64,000 nt of DNA, taken from NCBI GenBank assembly GCA_012931725.1, contig CM022949.1, positions 70,510,356-70,574,355 on the forward strand, written 5' to 3'. The translations under genes and the position numbers were made by a program. Below are positions 23,314 through 33,979 of this stretch, one piece after another. Source of the DNA: Litsea cubeba. Taxonomy: Eukaryota; Streptophyta; Magnoliopsida; Laurales; Lauraceae. The notes under the pieces were generated by a model. That model saw nothing but the letters and a program-made list of their open reading frames with translations, made no database searches and had not been told where the DNA came from. The number at the start of each line of letters is the position of its first letter. Positions within the stretch are counted from its first letter, which is position 1.

Positions 23314-24967
23314 ATAGGGCATAAGAAAGAGAAAGACAGAAAGTAAAAAAGAAAAGAAAAACTACTGTTTATATAGCTATGTTCGATGTCTAAATCAAAG
23401 AGACTCTTGAGACTTTTTTTTTCCTTTTCTTTTCTCTTTCCTTCATGTCTGCCCTACTAGAGATATGTGGTTTGGATGACCCTACATGCTCAATAAAATA
23501 AATGGCGATCAGGACTGGCTAGCATATCTTCAATGTTGATGCCTATGCTATATCTTCAATGTTGATGCTTATGCTGTCAATGGAGAATTTTTATGCAATT
23601 TAGGAAGCCTATTTTACTAATTTGTCTTCAAAACTCTTAGATGTATGTTGGTAAATTTGCAGATTAAAAAATAAATGTGAAAAATAAACCATACATATAT
23701 TTTTATAAGATAAGTACTCACACACCCACACACTCTCGCGCAAGCCCCCAATCATGGGGAGGTGCCGCACGGCCATCTGAGCTACCAGTAGTTAGTTTGG
23801 AATAATAGCTTGAAAAAACTTTATTAATTCTTCAACAACAAATCCAAACAACACTCAAGAACCAGGATTGGCTCGAGACAATTTGAGGCCTAAAGCGACA
23901 ATCCTAAATGAGACATCAAATTATCTATTCTTCTCTTTTTAATTTTTTTTTGGTACCCAAATTTGTAACATATTTATCATTTTTAAATTATAACTAATAA
24001 TATTTACAAACAAAACGAACAATAACTATAATAAACATACAATACGAGCTTAGAATTAAAAAATATCCTAAAATTATAGAATTAATTTAGTAATTTATCA
24101 TTGTTGGCCACAAAGATTTTAGATGTAGATGAGTTTCGAATTTGATGCAGCTTTTTCAATATGAAAAAAAATATTATATTTGAGTAAGTCAATTATGATT
24201 AACATATATTATCAAAAATATATTATAAACACTACCCACATATATTATCAAAACATATCCCCATATATTATTTTTAAAAAAAGACAACCAAGTCATTAAA
24301 TCCTTAAAGAAGATTGCTTTAGAAATAAATTTAAAAAAAAAAGTTACAGGGAAAGGTAGAGAGGGTGAGTGAGTTAAGAGTACCTAAGATGGAAAAGTGT
24401 TTGTGAGGATTGAATTTTTGGTAGAGACATTTTAATATAGCAAGAGAAACATTAATCCATACGAGAAACGTTCAGTTGAAAAACTCATTGGTGAGGTGAC
24501 GGGGAGGTTGAAATTTGTTGGATTTAAAAAGATACTGTGTAACGAAAAAGAAGGATGATAGTTGCTTTAATAGAGTCTTATTTTTTGGGGAGAAAAAAAA
24601 AACTATGGCAGCTGCTTTAATGCTTTTTTAGAATCTGAAAAAATGACTTTAATAGGATGTGTTTCTATGGGCCTTGTATTTTGGAGGCCTAAAGAAAGGG
24701 CTTTTCTTGTGACATGTGTGGTAAGTTAAGAAGTAGGGATCAATGAACATGTTGACATGATCTCCCACATGACACTTGACAGGGTGTGACGGGTGGTTTA
24801 TAATGCCCTGGGTGGGGCCCACTTATGATCTCCCTTATCCTAGGGTTTTCGATGGAGTTCAACTTGTGCTCTGTGGCTTTGGGAATATCATTCCCAGAGA
24901 ACTCGTCCTTGAGGGATTGAATTAGAACGTTAGATTAAAAACAATCACAAACTTTAGGAGTGGTCAC
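23314..24967. other. AT-rich spacer between elements D and E
   Basis: No gene is recognised. A 27 bp direct repeat (CTTCAATGTTGATGC...) lies near 23527-23580, and a degraded tRNA-derived SINE may lie near 23715-23790. ATATATTATCAAAA occurs repeatedly around 24200-24270. The region ends with GTCAC, the left target duplication of element E. Confidence 0.5.
23715..23790 (-). mobile_element. Possible degraded tRNA-derived SINE
   Basis: On the minus strand TGGTAGCTCAGATGG (plus 23772-23786) is a good RNA polymerase III A box. A B box is only hinted at (GGGGGCTTGCGCG near 23740). No poly(A) tail or target duplication was found, so this is weak and could be chance or a tRNA fragment. Confidence 0.3.
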
Positions 24968-25802
24968 TGTAAGTGCAAAAAATGTAACTCACAAGAAAAG
25001 GGGGGTGCCTGCACGGACTTATCCAAAGAGATTAGGAACACCGATGCCTGTGCCTGAAACCTGAGAAAATGAAAAAGAAACGTAGGTCAGAGGACCCTGG
25101 CTTGGGCAGCGCAGGGCTCTCCGATGCTTAAGTCAGTTTAAGAACTGAACAGTAGGAGGAGATTTTTTGGGAAGAAGATGATACCAGCAGTGTGGTGTCG
25201 TTGTTGGCTTTTTTTGCTTGTGGATTGTTCTTGTGTTTATATAGAGGAATAGAGGAGGCAAGGGGGTGGTTGACTGTCTTGTCATAGCCCACTCTGTCAG
25301 GTACTAGGGAGGCGCAGTCCCATCGTAGCCTACTTTTCTTTAATTGCAGTCCCATCAGGCCTTGTCATGGCGTTTTGGGAGCTATGGACGGCGATCTGTC
25401 AGGGACTATGGGTGGTGCCCTTGTCTTATCGCACGTGCCGTAGCATGCTTAAGCGTCGATGGGAGGACAGCTGTTAGCCTCTGCCTCGGCTAGCTCTGGC
25501 ATTGTGATGTGTTGCCGAGGTTGGGGAGGCGAGGTCGGGGACGACCTTGACTTGGCTAGAGAGAGATCTGGTAAAGGCGCCGAGGTGGGGCACTTGGCCG
25601 AAGTGGGATGCTTTCGGCCGAAGTGGAGTCTGCCGAAGTGGAGCAGTCTAGCATTGCTTGGCATGCAAGGCCGAAGTGGAGGAGTTGTGCACAGGAAGCG
25701 TGGAGCTCTCATCCGAGACCAAGGCGGGAGCACGAGACCGAGCCTGCCGGGATGGACTTGCTGGTGCGGGGGCCCGAGATGGAGCATCTGGCCGGGACTC
25801 TG
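24968..25802 (-). mobile_element. 3' LTR of element E, end missing
   Basis: It starts TGTAAGTGCAAAAAATGTAA and matches the right LTR to about GCCGGGACTC, then diverges. The terminal segment seen in the right copy (TTCGGGAATATCCCCACACA) and the polypurine tract are absent. Confidence 0.85.
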
Positions 25803-26117
25803 AGAGCTCTTGAGAGTACTCTTTGAGGTCGGAAGCTAAGAAGGGAGTTGTTGAGCTTGGTAGTTTTCAGTGTCTGGTTTGCCACCAACTGAGAGATGAC
25901 TAGCTCGCCCGTAACCAGAGGTGCTCTCGCTGGCCGCGATTATGATGCTGTCACCGAGAATGAGTGTGGCCGAGATTAGCATGAGGCCGAGGAGGTGATA
26001 TGGAACAGTCTCGTCGGCATTCTAATTGAGCTGCCATTGGCTGAGGTGGAGACGTGGAGCAGTCTCTTTGGCCGAGGTGGAGGAGGCTGGACGGTTCGCC
26101 AGAGCAGTCTTTTTGAG

Positions 26118-26263
26118 AAGACTGGGTGCATGGACCCGAAGTTTTAGGAGCGACTAGGTGTATGAACCCTAAGTCAGTCCTTGGGTGCATGAACCCAAAG
26201 TTTAGGGAAGACTGGGTGCATGGACCCGAAGTTTTAGAAGCGATTGGGTGTATGAACCCTAAG
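26118..26263. repeat. 91 bp tandem repeat in E
   Basis: Two copies begin GACTGGGTGCATGGACCCGA at about 26120 and 26211. The units carry AGTTTTAGGAGCGACT and GTGTATGAACCC, which resemble the D 59 bp unit (TTTAGGAAACGACT, GTGTTTGAACTC). The two arrays may therefore share an ancestor. Confidence 0.75.
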
Positions 26264-26470
26264 TCTCTTTGGCGTTGGCCGAGATGGAGAAGCCAAGACA
26301 GTACGCCAGAGCAGTCTCTTTGGCGCTAGCCGAGATGGAGAAGTCTGGACGGTACGCCAGAGCAGTCTCTTTGGCGCTGGCCGAGATGGAGAAGCCTGGA
26401 CGGTACGCCAGAGCAGTCTCTTTGGCGCTGGCCGAGATGGAGAAGTCTGGACGGTACTCTAGAGTAGTAC
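26264..26470. repeat. 51 bp tandem array in E
   Basis: Four units spaced 51 bp apart (CGAGATGGAG at 26280, 26331, 26382, 26433), each with AGTCTCTTTGGCGCTGGC and GGTACGCCAGAGC. Because 51 is a multiple of three, the array gives an apparent repetitive ORF; I regard that as incidental. Confidence 0.9.
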
Positions 26471-26560
26471 TCTCTTTGGCACTAGCCGAGACAAACATGG
26501 GGCCGAACCTGCATGAAGCGCGTAGCTAGCACGAGGGCGACACCAACATGAGGTCGTGAA

Positions 26561-26800
26561 ATGCGGTCGAGACCAGCATGAGGCCGTAACTAGCGTGAGG
26601 CGGAAACCAACACGTGGACGGACCAGCATGAGGTCGTGAAATGCGGTCGAGGCCAACATGAGGCCGAAACCAGCATGAGGTGGAAACCAACACGTGGACG
26701 AACCAGCATGAGGTCATTAAATGCGGTCGAGACTAGCATGAGGCCGAAACCAGCGTGAGGCAGAACCCAGCACGTGGACGAACCAGCATGAGGTCGTTTG
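26561..26800. repeat. 80 bp tandem array in E
   Basis: ATGCGGTCGAG recurs at 26561, 26641 and 26721. Each unit contains AACCAGCATGAGGTCGT and CACGTGGACG. Confidence 0.85.
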
Positions 26801-27330
26801 GAGGCCAAGAAGCCTGGGTGTATCTACCCGAGGACTTGGTGGCCTTGTTGCCGAACGCGAGCCACGCCTGAGTGTATAAAACGACCCCAATGTGAGCTCG
26901 GTAGCTTTGGATGACTGATGGCGGTAGAGGACCGTGCGATCAAGGCTGACAACAGAGGACCGTACCGTCAAAATGACGGTAGAGGGTCGTACGATCGAAG
27001 CCGACAGTAGAGGGTCGTGCCGGTCGTTAAATGAGGTCGTTAAATGCGGTCGGGACCAGTATGAGGCCTAAACCAGCGTGAGGCGGAACCCAGCACGTGG
27101 ACGGACCAGCATGAGGTCGTTTGGAGGCCAAGAAGCCTGGGTGTATCTACCCGAGGACTTGGTGGCCCTGTTGCCGAACGCGAGTCACGCCTGAGTGTAT
27201 AAAACGACCCCAGTGTGAGCTCGGTGGCTTTGGATGACTGATGGCAGTAGAGGACCGTGCGACCAAGGCTGATAGCAGACCGTACCATCGAAATGATGGT
27301 AGAGGGTCGTACGATCGAAGTCGACAGTAG
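26721..27330. repeat. 323 bp tandem duplication in E
   Basis: The block at 26721-27043 is repeated from 27044 on, with the same order: 80 bp-type unit, GGAGGCCAAGAAGCCTGGG, GTATAAAACGACCCC, then AGAGGACCGTGCGA units. The AGAGG(A/G)CCGTGC motif continues to about 27420 at short irregular spacing. The arrays are nested: short units inside a larger duplicated unit. Confidence 0.85.
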
Positions 27331-27466
27331 AGGGTCGTGCCGATGTCATCGAAGCTGACGGTGCCATTGAAGCTGACAGTAGAGGACCGTGCCACCATAA
27401 ATGACGGTAGAGGGTCATGCGATCGAAGCTAACGGGTGGTCGAAGCTAAGTGATGATAGGAGGCAT

Positions 27467-28483
27467 CTAGCTACCTCTCGAGCTGGAGGTGGCATCCGCC
27501 GAGATGGAGGCTGCATCCGAGCTGGAGGCTTCTGCCGAGCTGGAGACATCCACCGAGATGGAGGCTGTCTGGTCGCATTCGTAAAGGTTGAAATGATCCT
27601 GAGCTCGGGCTTTGTCTGCTTCTTGCCTGACGAATCGGTTTACGCTGGTCATCAGTGCTGCCATAGTGACTACAAGATGCATGGCCAAGTCCATCCGAAG
27701 CTCGTTGCCTGGTAGGAGGGCTTGTTGGAAAGACATGACTGTTACTGTATCTAAGGCATTCTCGATCTGGCTGTAGACAATCATGAACCTTTTGGCGAAC
27801 TGCATGACGTTCTCGGTCTGCTTCCTTCTGAGGGCCATCAGGTCGGCGACTGACCTAGGGATGGCCCTGTGAGCTTGGAACTTCGTCATGAAGGAACTCC
27901 AGAGCTGCTGCCAACTTTTGATCGATCCTTGAGGGAGTGCGCAGAACCACTGTAGGGGGAGGTCCCCGAGGCTGGAAGAGAAGACTCTGCAGTTCAGATG
28001 GCCTGCATCACCCCACACTAACATCCTCTGAGTGAAGTGCCGGAGGTGTGCTGCTGGGTCCGAGGTCCCATCATAAACGACAAACCTTGGGACGCTGAAA
28101 TCTTCAGGAAGGGGGAAGTTTCTGATCTCTGGAGAGAAGGGGGATGTGCCGAAACCATCAAAGTTGTGCCGAACTCGAGCAAAACCGGCCATCTCCATGT
28201 TTTGTCGTACTGCTTGCTCTATGCGTTGATCAAGCCTCTCTCTGAAGTCGTGGTTGTTACCCGAGCTTTCGCCATGAGCTCGGTTGCTTCTGTTGTCCTT
28301 CAGGGTGCACCTTTTGGAAGGTAGAGTCGAGGTCAAGTCCTTAGAGGATGAACCCGATCGAGTATCCTGCTGTCGGACGCTTGCTGGACCAGATCTTGCT
28401 CCTGACCTTTCCCGGCGGGGGACCGTCGGCAGTTGTGTCAACAGTGTCAGTGGTTCCTTTCCCTTTCTGGTTCTTCGAGGCAT
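27467..28483 (-). pseudogene. gag of element E, C-terminally truncated
   Basis: The start at 28483 (MPRRTRKGKEP) matches the start style of the D gag and follows the PBS by about 35 bp. The gag core is present: FVVYDGTSDPAAHLRHF, SLGDLPLQWFCALPQG and FAKRFMIVYSQIE, where D has its premature stop. After MAALMTSVNRFVRQEADK the reading frame runs into the tandem-repeat region as a Ser/Ala-rich tail and stops, losing the zinc-knuckle part and all of pol. The gag core itself has no stop, so an assembly-competent gag fragment is possible but unproven. Confidence 0.85.
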
Positions 28484-28517
28484 GGTGTGTAGGGAAGATG
28501 GCTTTTTGTAGCCATTT

Positions 28518-28533
28518 CCCACAGACGGCGCCA
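28518..28533 (-). other. Primer-binding site of element E
   Basis: TGGCGCCGTCTGTGGG on the minus strand, two bases from the LTR end, the same as in element D. Confidence 0.85.
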
Positions 28534-28535
28534 AT

Positions 28536-29397
28536 TGTAAGTGCAAAAAATGTAACTCACAAGAAAAGGGGGGTGCCTGCACGGACTTATCCAAAAAGAT
28601 TAGGAACACCGATGCCTGTGCCTGAAACCTGAGAAAAGGAAGAAGAAACGTAGGTTAAAGGACCCTGGCTTGGGCAACGCAGGGCTCTCCGATGCCTAAG
28701 TCAGTTTAAGAACTGAACGGTAGGAGGAGATTTTTAGGGAAGAAGATGATGCCAGCAGTGTGGTGTCGTTGTTGGCTTTTTTTGCTTGTAGGATTGTTCT
28801 TGTGTTTATATAGAGGAAGAGAAGAGGCAAGCGGGTGGTTGACTATCTTGTCATAGCCCACTCTATCAGGTACTAGGGAGGCGCAGTCCCTTCGTAGCCT
28901 ACTTTTCTTTAATTGCAGTCCCATCAGGCCTTGTCATGGCGTTTTGGGAGCTATGGACGGCGATCTGTCAGGGACTATGGGTGGTGCCCTTGTCTTGTCG
29001 CACATGCAGTAGCATGCTTGAGCGTCCATGGGAGGACAGCTGTTAGCCCCTGCCTCGGCTAGCTCTGGCATTGTGATGTGTTGCCGAGGTTGGGGAGCCG
29101 AGGTCGGGGACGACCTTGACTTGGCTAGAGAGAGATCTGGCAAAGGCGCCGAGGTGGGGGCACTTGGCCGAAGTGAGATGCTTTCGGCCGAACTGGAGTC
29201 TGCCGAAGTGGAGCAGTCTGACATTGTTTGGCGTGCACGGCCGAAGTGGAGGAGTTGTGCACAGGAAGCGTGGAGCTCTCATCCGAGACCAAGGCGGGAG
29301 CACAAGACCGAGCCTGCCGGGATGGACTTGCTGGTGCGGGGGCCCGGAATGGAGCATCTGGCCGAGACTTTGATGAGTTCGGGAATATCCCCACACA
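28536..29397 (-). mobile_element. 5' LTR of element E
   Basis: 862 bp, from TGTAAGTGCAAAAAATG to ATATCCCCACACA, followed by the GTCAC duplication. A minus-strand CTATATAAAC (28804-28813) is the likely TATA box. Its termini resemble those of D, in line with a shared lineage. Confidence 0.9.
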
Positions 29398-29593
29398 GTC
29401 ACCTTCATCATAGACGTTTGGATTGCATATTATCGAGAGGTTACTTTCGCGGAGAACCCACTATGGCGGACGCATAATTGTGCGTTTTTTTTCCGACATC
29501 GTTTCGATTTGCTCTTCAAATGATACTTTTTGGCTAATTCGGAAATCACGGCGAAACTTTTCAGCTTACATTTTGGAGAAATATAAGGGAAAT

Positions 29594-29940
29594 GATCAGG
29601 TGAGAACTGTTCTCACGGTTCAAACCGTGAGAACTATGGGTGGAGCCCACCTATCACCCAATCCAAATCTTGCAATAGATAGGGACGCCCACGCTCCAAG
29701 GTTTGGCACCAATGTGAATGAATTGGACCGTTGGATCAACTATATACCCATATGAATGAACTAGGCCTGTCGATCATGGATGAAGGGGTTAGCAGCATGG
29801 GATTGGGGCCAAACTTGATATTCATGGTGGTCCCATATAGATATTTCAATCCCCACCAGTCTCATCCCAAAACAAGACCCATAGTGGGCCCTATAAAAAA
29901 GTTCTCACAGTGACTCTGTGAGAACAGTTCTCACTGGATC
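29594..29940. mobile_element. MITE-like element with palindromic termini
   Basis: Both ends carry GATC-CAGTGAGAACTGTTCTCAC-type terminal inverted repeats: GATCAGGTGAGAACTGTTCT on the left, and the complement of AGAACAGTTCTCACTGGATC on the right. Each end is itself a palindrome (GTGAGAACTGTTCTCAC), with a second hairpin close by (CACGGTTCAAACCGTG on the left). AAAT flanks both sides (29590-29593 and 29941-29944) as a possible target duplication. It is 347 bp with no coding capacity. The superfamily is not assigned. Confidence 0.7.
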
Positions 29941-30544
29941 AAATCCCATATATATATATAATATTAAAAATTTCAGTCAGTTTGCCCTCCACAGTTTACA
30001 GTAATAACACCCAAAAGAGAGTGGGAGAGCAGGCCCAGCCCAGGACTCTTAATTCGAGCCCACTCACTGCTGCTCCCAATCCCAATCCCAGCCCACTAAA
30101 TTTAGCAAAACCTCATCCACATCCTTGTTGTAAACTACTGCCTAATTAAATTCTATATTACTGTATAATGACTTACCACCATAGTTGTCAATTTCGTTTC
30201 GGTCATCATTTCGATCTAGTATTCAAGATGGAATATTTTTGTATTTCGGAAATTCGGCAAAACTTTTCTGAGTAACTTTTTGGAATAATAAAAAATAAAA
30301 AACATATTTAAATAAATAAAAAATTAAAAAATATAAAATATGCATGTTTCTTGATAGAAATATCGAGAGCAAAAATAAAAAAAAAGTGAAAATTGTGCTA
30401 TAAATCGAAATGGACCGGAATTGACCGAAATAGACAATCGAAATGGACAACGAAAATGAACCGAAATGGATCGAAATTCAAACCATAATTTTTTTGGCCC
30501 CATTCTGTTCCGGCCAAAGAATCAAAATGGAAATTTTTGGTCAT
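29941..30544. other. AT-rich spacer with MITE-like remnant
   Basis: No gene. The stretch 30185-30290 (ATTTCGTTTCGGTCATCATTTCG, then TTCGGAAATTCGGCAAAACTTTT) resembles 29490-29580. Toward 30500 it reads GAAATGGATCGAAATTCAAACC, which is roughly inverted relative to 30185. This suggests the remains of an inverted-repeat element. Its right part continues beyond the solo LTR inserted at 30545. Confidence 0.4.
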
Positions 30545-31566
30545 TGTTGACACCAAAAATGTCACTTTGCCTCTTCAAGATCTAAAGAGCTACATGAAGT
30601 CGCAACCTGCCATAAATAGGCAATGCTACTTCCAAAAAATCAAATCTTGTCAGAATCAAACAAAAACTGCAAGATCCTTCAAAACAGCCAAAAGAGGAGT
30701 ACACAAGAAGTTTCGGGCCATTTCAAAATCATTTGGCCTAACTTCGCTTCTCCGACAGCCGAAAAGGAGCTCTCGGCGGCGAAAGCATCGGAGACACCAA
30801 ATCTTCGATCAGAGCCGATGGATGGTCTCAAAATACATCCAAAAGGCTCCACGTCAAGTTCTGAGTCAAACCAACAACGTTTGACCCTACATCAACCCTC
30901 GAACAGCTAAATCAAGCCTCTCGGCAGCAAGAACCGCCGAGGCCATCACTCATCAGATAGAGCACATGGACGGCTTCAAAATGCTTACAAGGGGCTGCAC
31001 GTCAAATTTCAGGTCATTTCGACAACATTTGACCATAGTTTGACGCTCGGAAGCCAAATCAGGCCTCTCGGCGGCAAAGCTCTCTGGGACCATGGTTTCC
31101 AAGATAGAGCCTATGGATCATCTTAAAATGACTCCAATGGGTTCCCTATCAAATTTCAAGTTAATCGGACATCGGTTGACCGCACATCAAACCGCGACAT
31201 CTTCATCGCGACAAAAGCGAGTCTACTGGTGATAGGACCCCAAACGGCTTCAAAACTCAAACAAAAGCCTATGGTTGGTCTTATTTATTGCTCAGGAGGC
31301 TTCATACCAAATTTCAGGTCATTCCGACATCGTTTGACCCAGTTTCAGCTTCTGACGGAAAATCGGTAGCTCTGCGCGACAAAGTCTTCGGCTTTCTCAA
31401 GAAATTGGAAACTTTGCAAAATAAAATGCAAGGATTCTCATCAGGTTTCCTACAGGGAAATCAAGCCAATAAATGGTCAAAAATGTCAAGGAAAAATACA
31501 GAAGAAAAAAGAATCGAAAAACAGCAAAAACGGACACAAAACGGGACAAAAAGGGGAAAAAACCCC

Positions 31567-31594
31567 CCAGGGTCGCAGGCCCCTGCGACCCTGG
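31567..31594. repeat. GC-rich hairpin in LTR G
   Basis: CCAGGGTCGCAGG and its exact complement CCTGCGACCCTGG are separated by two bases. A second short GC-rich inverted repeat follows (GCCGGGAAGGCCCCGGC). Confidence 0.85.
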
Positions 31595-32269
31595 AGCCAG
31601 GGATCGCCGGGAAGGCCCCGGCAACCCCGGTTTTCGCCATTTTTTCGCGATTCGAAGCGTCCGGCCTCTGGTAGTTTCCAAAACTCATACTTTTGAGACA
31701 CCAAATCTTCTGACATCTGTCAAAAACACGGGTCAATCATCAAAAGTATCGAAAACAACATTGATCGCCACCCGGTCAACCAAAAAAAGTGTGCTTTCTA
31801 CCCGACCGATCGAGAAATCGACAAGACGGATGGCACTGACCCGCTGTTGGCAACCAACACCTGAAGTCACATGGTCATCCGATGTCGATCTACATGAAGA
31901 TCCATCGATGATCATTACCAGAAGAATCTCAAAAGACGTGGCACGGCCCGCGACTCTTCAACTGCTCGGCGACCACTTAATGCGATTAATTGACTAGCTT
32001 TATTACAGTCATTAATCCATTTCTTTGGATGGACCAATCAGAAGCAAGCATCCGAGAGTTACAAGTCAAGAGATTCATGGCATTTAACCCATGAAACTCC
32101 TCCCATCATGGCGATTAAAGGCGATTAAATGCCCTCAATCTCCTCCGGCCAATCAGAAGCCAAGAAAAAGGAGTTACAAAATAAAGATTTAAATCCTGTA
32201 ACTCCTCCCATTATGCGGCTTAATGACAATAAAAGCCCATAAACCCTCCTAAATGGCTACCGAAAAGCC

Positions 32270-32276
32270 TATAAAT
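32270..32276 (+). promoter_or_regulatory. TATA box in LTR G
   Basis: TATAAAT followed by AGGAGAGCTCTCC, about 1.7 kb into the LTR. The same TATAAATAGGAGA context is seen in LTR F (9650), a typical plant retrotransposon promoter. Confidence 0.6.
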
Positions 32277-32771
32277 AGGAGAGCTCTCCAAGAAGAAAGA
32301 GATCGAAGAAAAATCACAGACAGAGACACAGACAAAGCACAGAATTTCAGAGAAGGAAAAGAGAGAAAACTCTGCGGAAATCCTACACCGACCACCGCTA
32401 CAAGGTGACAAAAGTCCCTTGGGGGTATCACTCCCCAAGGTCCTTGCCTTCTCCTTCTGCCTCCAATGGCTTAGATGTGGCTTTTCAGCCCGTCTACTCG
32501 ATTTTTTATTGGACATAGGACCTCCTTTTGGTCTTTGTCCTCTAAAAACCTAAGGTTATAGCCAAGCCAAGCGAATCAATAGCATCCTCTGTTCTCATCT
32601 GCATGGATGATGGCGAAGCCCACATATGGCTTGCGACCGTCAATCTAAACGGGTCCCTCACAATCTCCTGAGAAGTTAGATCCTCCTTTTCTTGCTTTTC
32701 ATTGTAGTTTGTATTTTTTCAAAAGAGACAAAAATCACAACTCTTGTCTTTCATTATTGATAAGGATTGTA

Positions 32772-32849
32772 AATCGGCTATAAACGCCAAAATCGGCTAT
32801 AAATGCCAGAAACCGGCTATAAACGCTAAAATCGGCTATAAATGCCAAA
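32772..32849. repeat. 19-20 bp tandem repeat in LTR G
   Basis: Four copies of AATCGGCTATAAATGCCAAA-like units, with CGGCTA at 32775, 32794, 32814 and 32833. Confidence 0.85.
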
Positions 32850-33433
32850 AAATCGCCTTTCACGGCAAACCAAGAAAAATATCTCTTTTCTTAAATATAT
32901 GTGCAATGGAAAACTTGAAAGAAGTTGATTTCCTTTTTACTTGCGAAGGTTGATCTCCGGATCACCACTTGTAATTCCAAGTAAAATAGAAAATCCAGCA
33001 CACCCACACAACAAAAATGTTGATGCGCGCCTCTGCCCAACGGTTACGAAAGGGTCGGACCCAACGGACTCCCACGTCCGCCGACCTCAGTAGAACCGAG
33101 CAGGAGCGCGGTCCATCAGTCATTTCAGCCGAAACAAAATGGAATTAAAAACCATGCTCACCACCTATTTTGATATGTAATAGCCTCATTAACACACCGT
33201 TTTTCACACCACATATGTAAATGAGTACAAACAAACAAAATGATTTATAACATTTTATATGTGCGTCATTTACATATACATATATAAATTGAAAATAACA
33301 AATGACCACATTGGGCATGTTTGTTTAGCCACCGATAAAATAAGGTAACCCATATGGTCAAACGGTCATTTGTAGCAATATCATGTTATTGGTAGAAATG
33401 AAAAAAAAATTTCCATTTTTTAATCTAGCCTCA

Positions 33434-33961
33434 GACCAAATGGAGGAGTGCTTCTGGGGTCTTGTGTGATCGGAAAGTCCCCATCAAGGTTAAAGGAAAG
33501 TATTATAAGGTGGCGGTACGACCAGCATTGTTATATGGATCAGAGTGTTGGGCAGTAAAGCATAATCATGTCAAGAAGATGGAAGTTGCGGAGATGAGAA
33601 TGCTAAGATGAATGTGCGGGATCACAAGGAGAAATAGGATTAGGAATGAGGAGATTTGGGGCAAAGTAGGAATCGCACCGATTGGAGATAAAATGAGAGA
33701 AAATCGACTGAGATGGTTCGGCCATGTTAGAAGGCGTCCAACAGAGGCACCTGTTAAAAGGTGTGAAAGCATGGAGTTTGCCAAGATTAGGAGAGGGAGA
33801 GGGAGACCCAAGAGAAGTTGAAAAGAAACTATTAAACATGACCTTGCCTACATGGATGTAATGGAGGACATGGCCCTAAACAGATTTGATTGGCGTCGTC
33901 AAATCCATATAGCCGACCCCACCTAGTGGGAAAAGGCTTGGTTTGGTTTGGTTTGATTTGG
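33434..33961 (+). mobile_element. 5'-truncated RTE-type LINE, 3' end
   Basis: The last part of a LINE reverse-transcriptase ORF is followed by a short 3' UTR (GCCGACCCCACCTAGTGGGA) and a (TTGGTT)n tail. An 18 bp target duplication, TTTTTTAATC(T/C)AGCCTCA, flanks it at 33416-33433 and 33962-33979 with one mismatch. 5' truncation, a simple-repeat tail and a long variable duplication are hallmarks of target-primed LINE insertion. The 3' UTR wording and the protein below are typical of plant RTE elements. Confidence 0.88.
33438..33821 (+). pseudogene. LINE RT C-terminal fragment
   Basis: The frame encodes ALLYGSECWAVKHNHVKKME, then MRMLR, a TGA stop at 33609-33611 where a Trp codon is expected, then MCGITRRNRIRNEEIW and RENRLRWFGHVRRRP, ending at TGA 33819-33821. 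This is the conserved C-terminal region after the RT domain of RTE-clade LINEs. One nonsense change is visible and the catalytic RT and endonuclease are absent, so it is dead. Confidence 0.85.
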
Positions 33962-33979
33962 TTTTTTAATCCAGCCTCA

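Larger units (their letters stand above)
24968..29397 (-). mobile_element. Tat-like element E, gag-only, 4.4 kb
   Basis: LTRs at 24968-25802 and 28536-29397 and a perfect GTCAC duplication (24963-24967 and 29398-29402) bound the element. It has a Tat-type PBS and a truncated gag, but no pol, no integrase and no antisense extra ORF. Between gag and the left LTR lie about 1.6 kb of tandem repeats of several periods. The left LTR lacks its last 27 or so bases, so an internal deletion has removed the LTR end together with pol. It could only have moved with proteins supplied in trans, unless the deletion came after insertion. Confidence 0.9.
30545..33118 (+). mobile_element. Solo LTR G (2.57 kb)
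   Basis: It begins TGTTGACACCAAAAATGTC and ends GCGGTCCATCA. Perfect GTCAT duplications flank it at 30540-30544 and 33119-33123, and the joined flanks read as continuous AAATGG-rich sequence. A TATAAATAGG promoter at 32270 supports plus orientation. Diverged units of about 150 bp carrying TTTCAGGTCATT and GTTTGACC recur at about 30880, 31025, 31170 and 31330. No internal domain or second LTR was found, as expected after LTR-LTR recombination. The lineage is not assigned. Confidence 0.75.

Noticed and set aside
24598..24960. Possible host exon in the spacer before element E
   Set aside because: No frame longer than a few dozen codons and no splice-bounded similarity; left as anonymous spacer.
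26269..26529. A plus-strand ORF with a 17-residue repeat
   Set aside because: It exists only because the 51 bp tandem unit is a multiple of three. There is no start context, no homologous protein and no codon signal.
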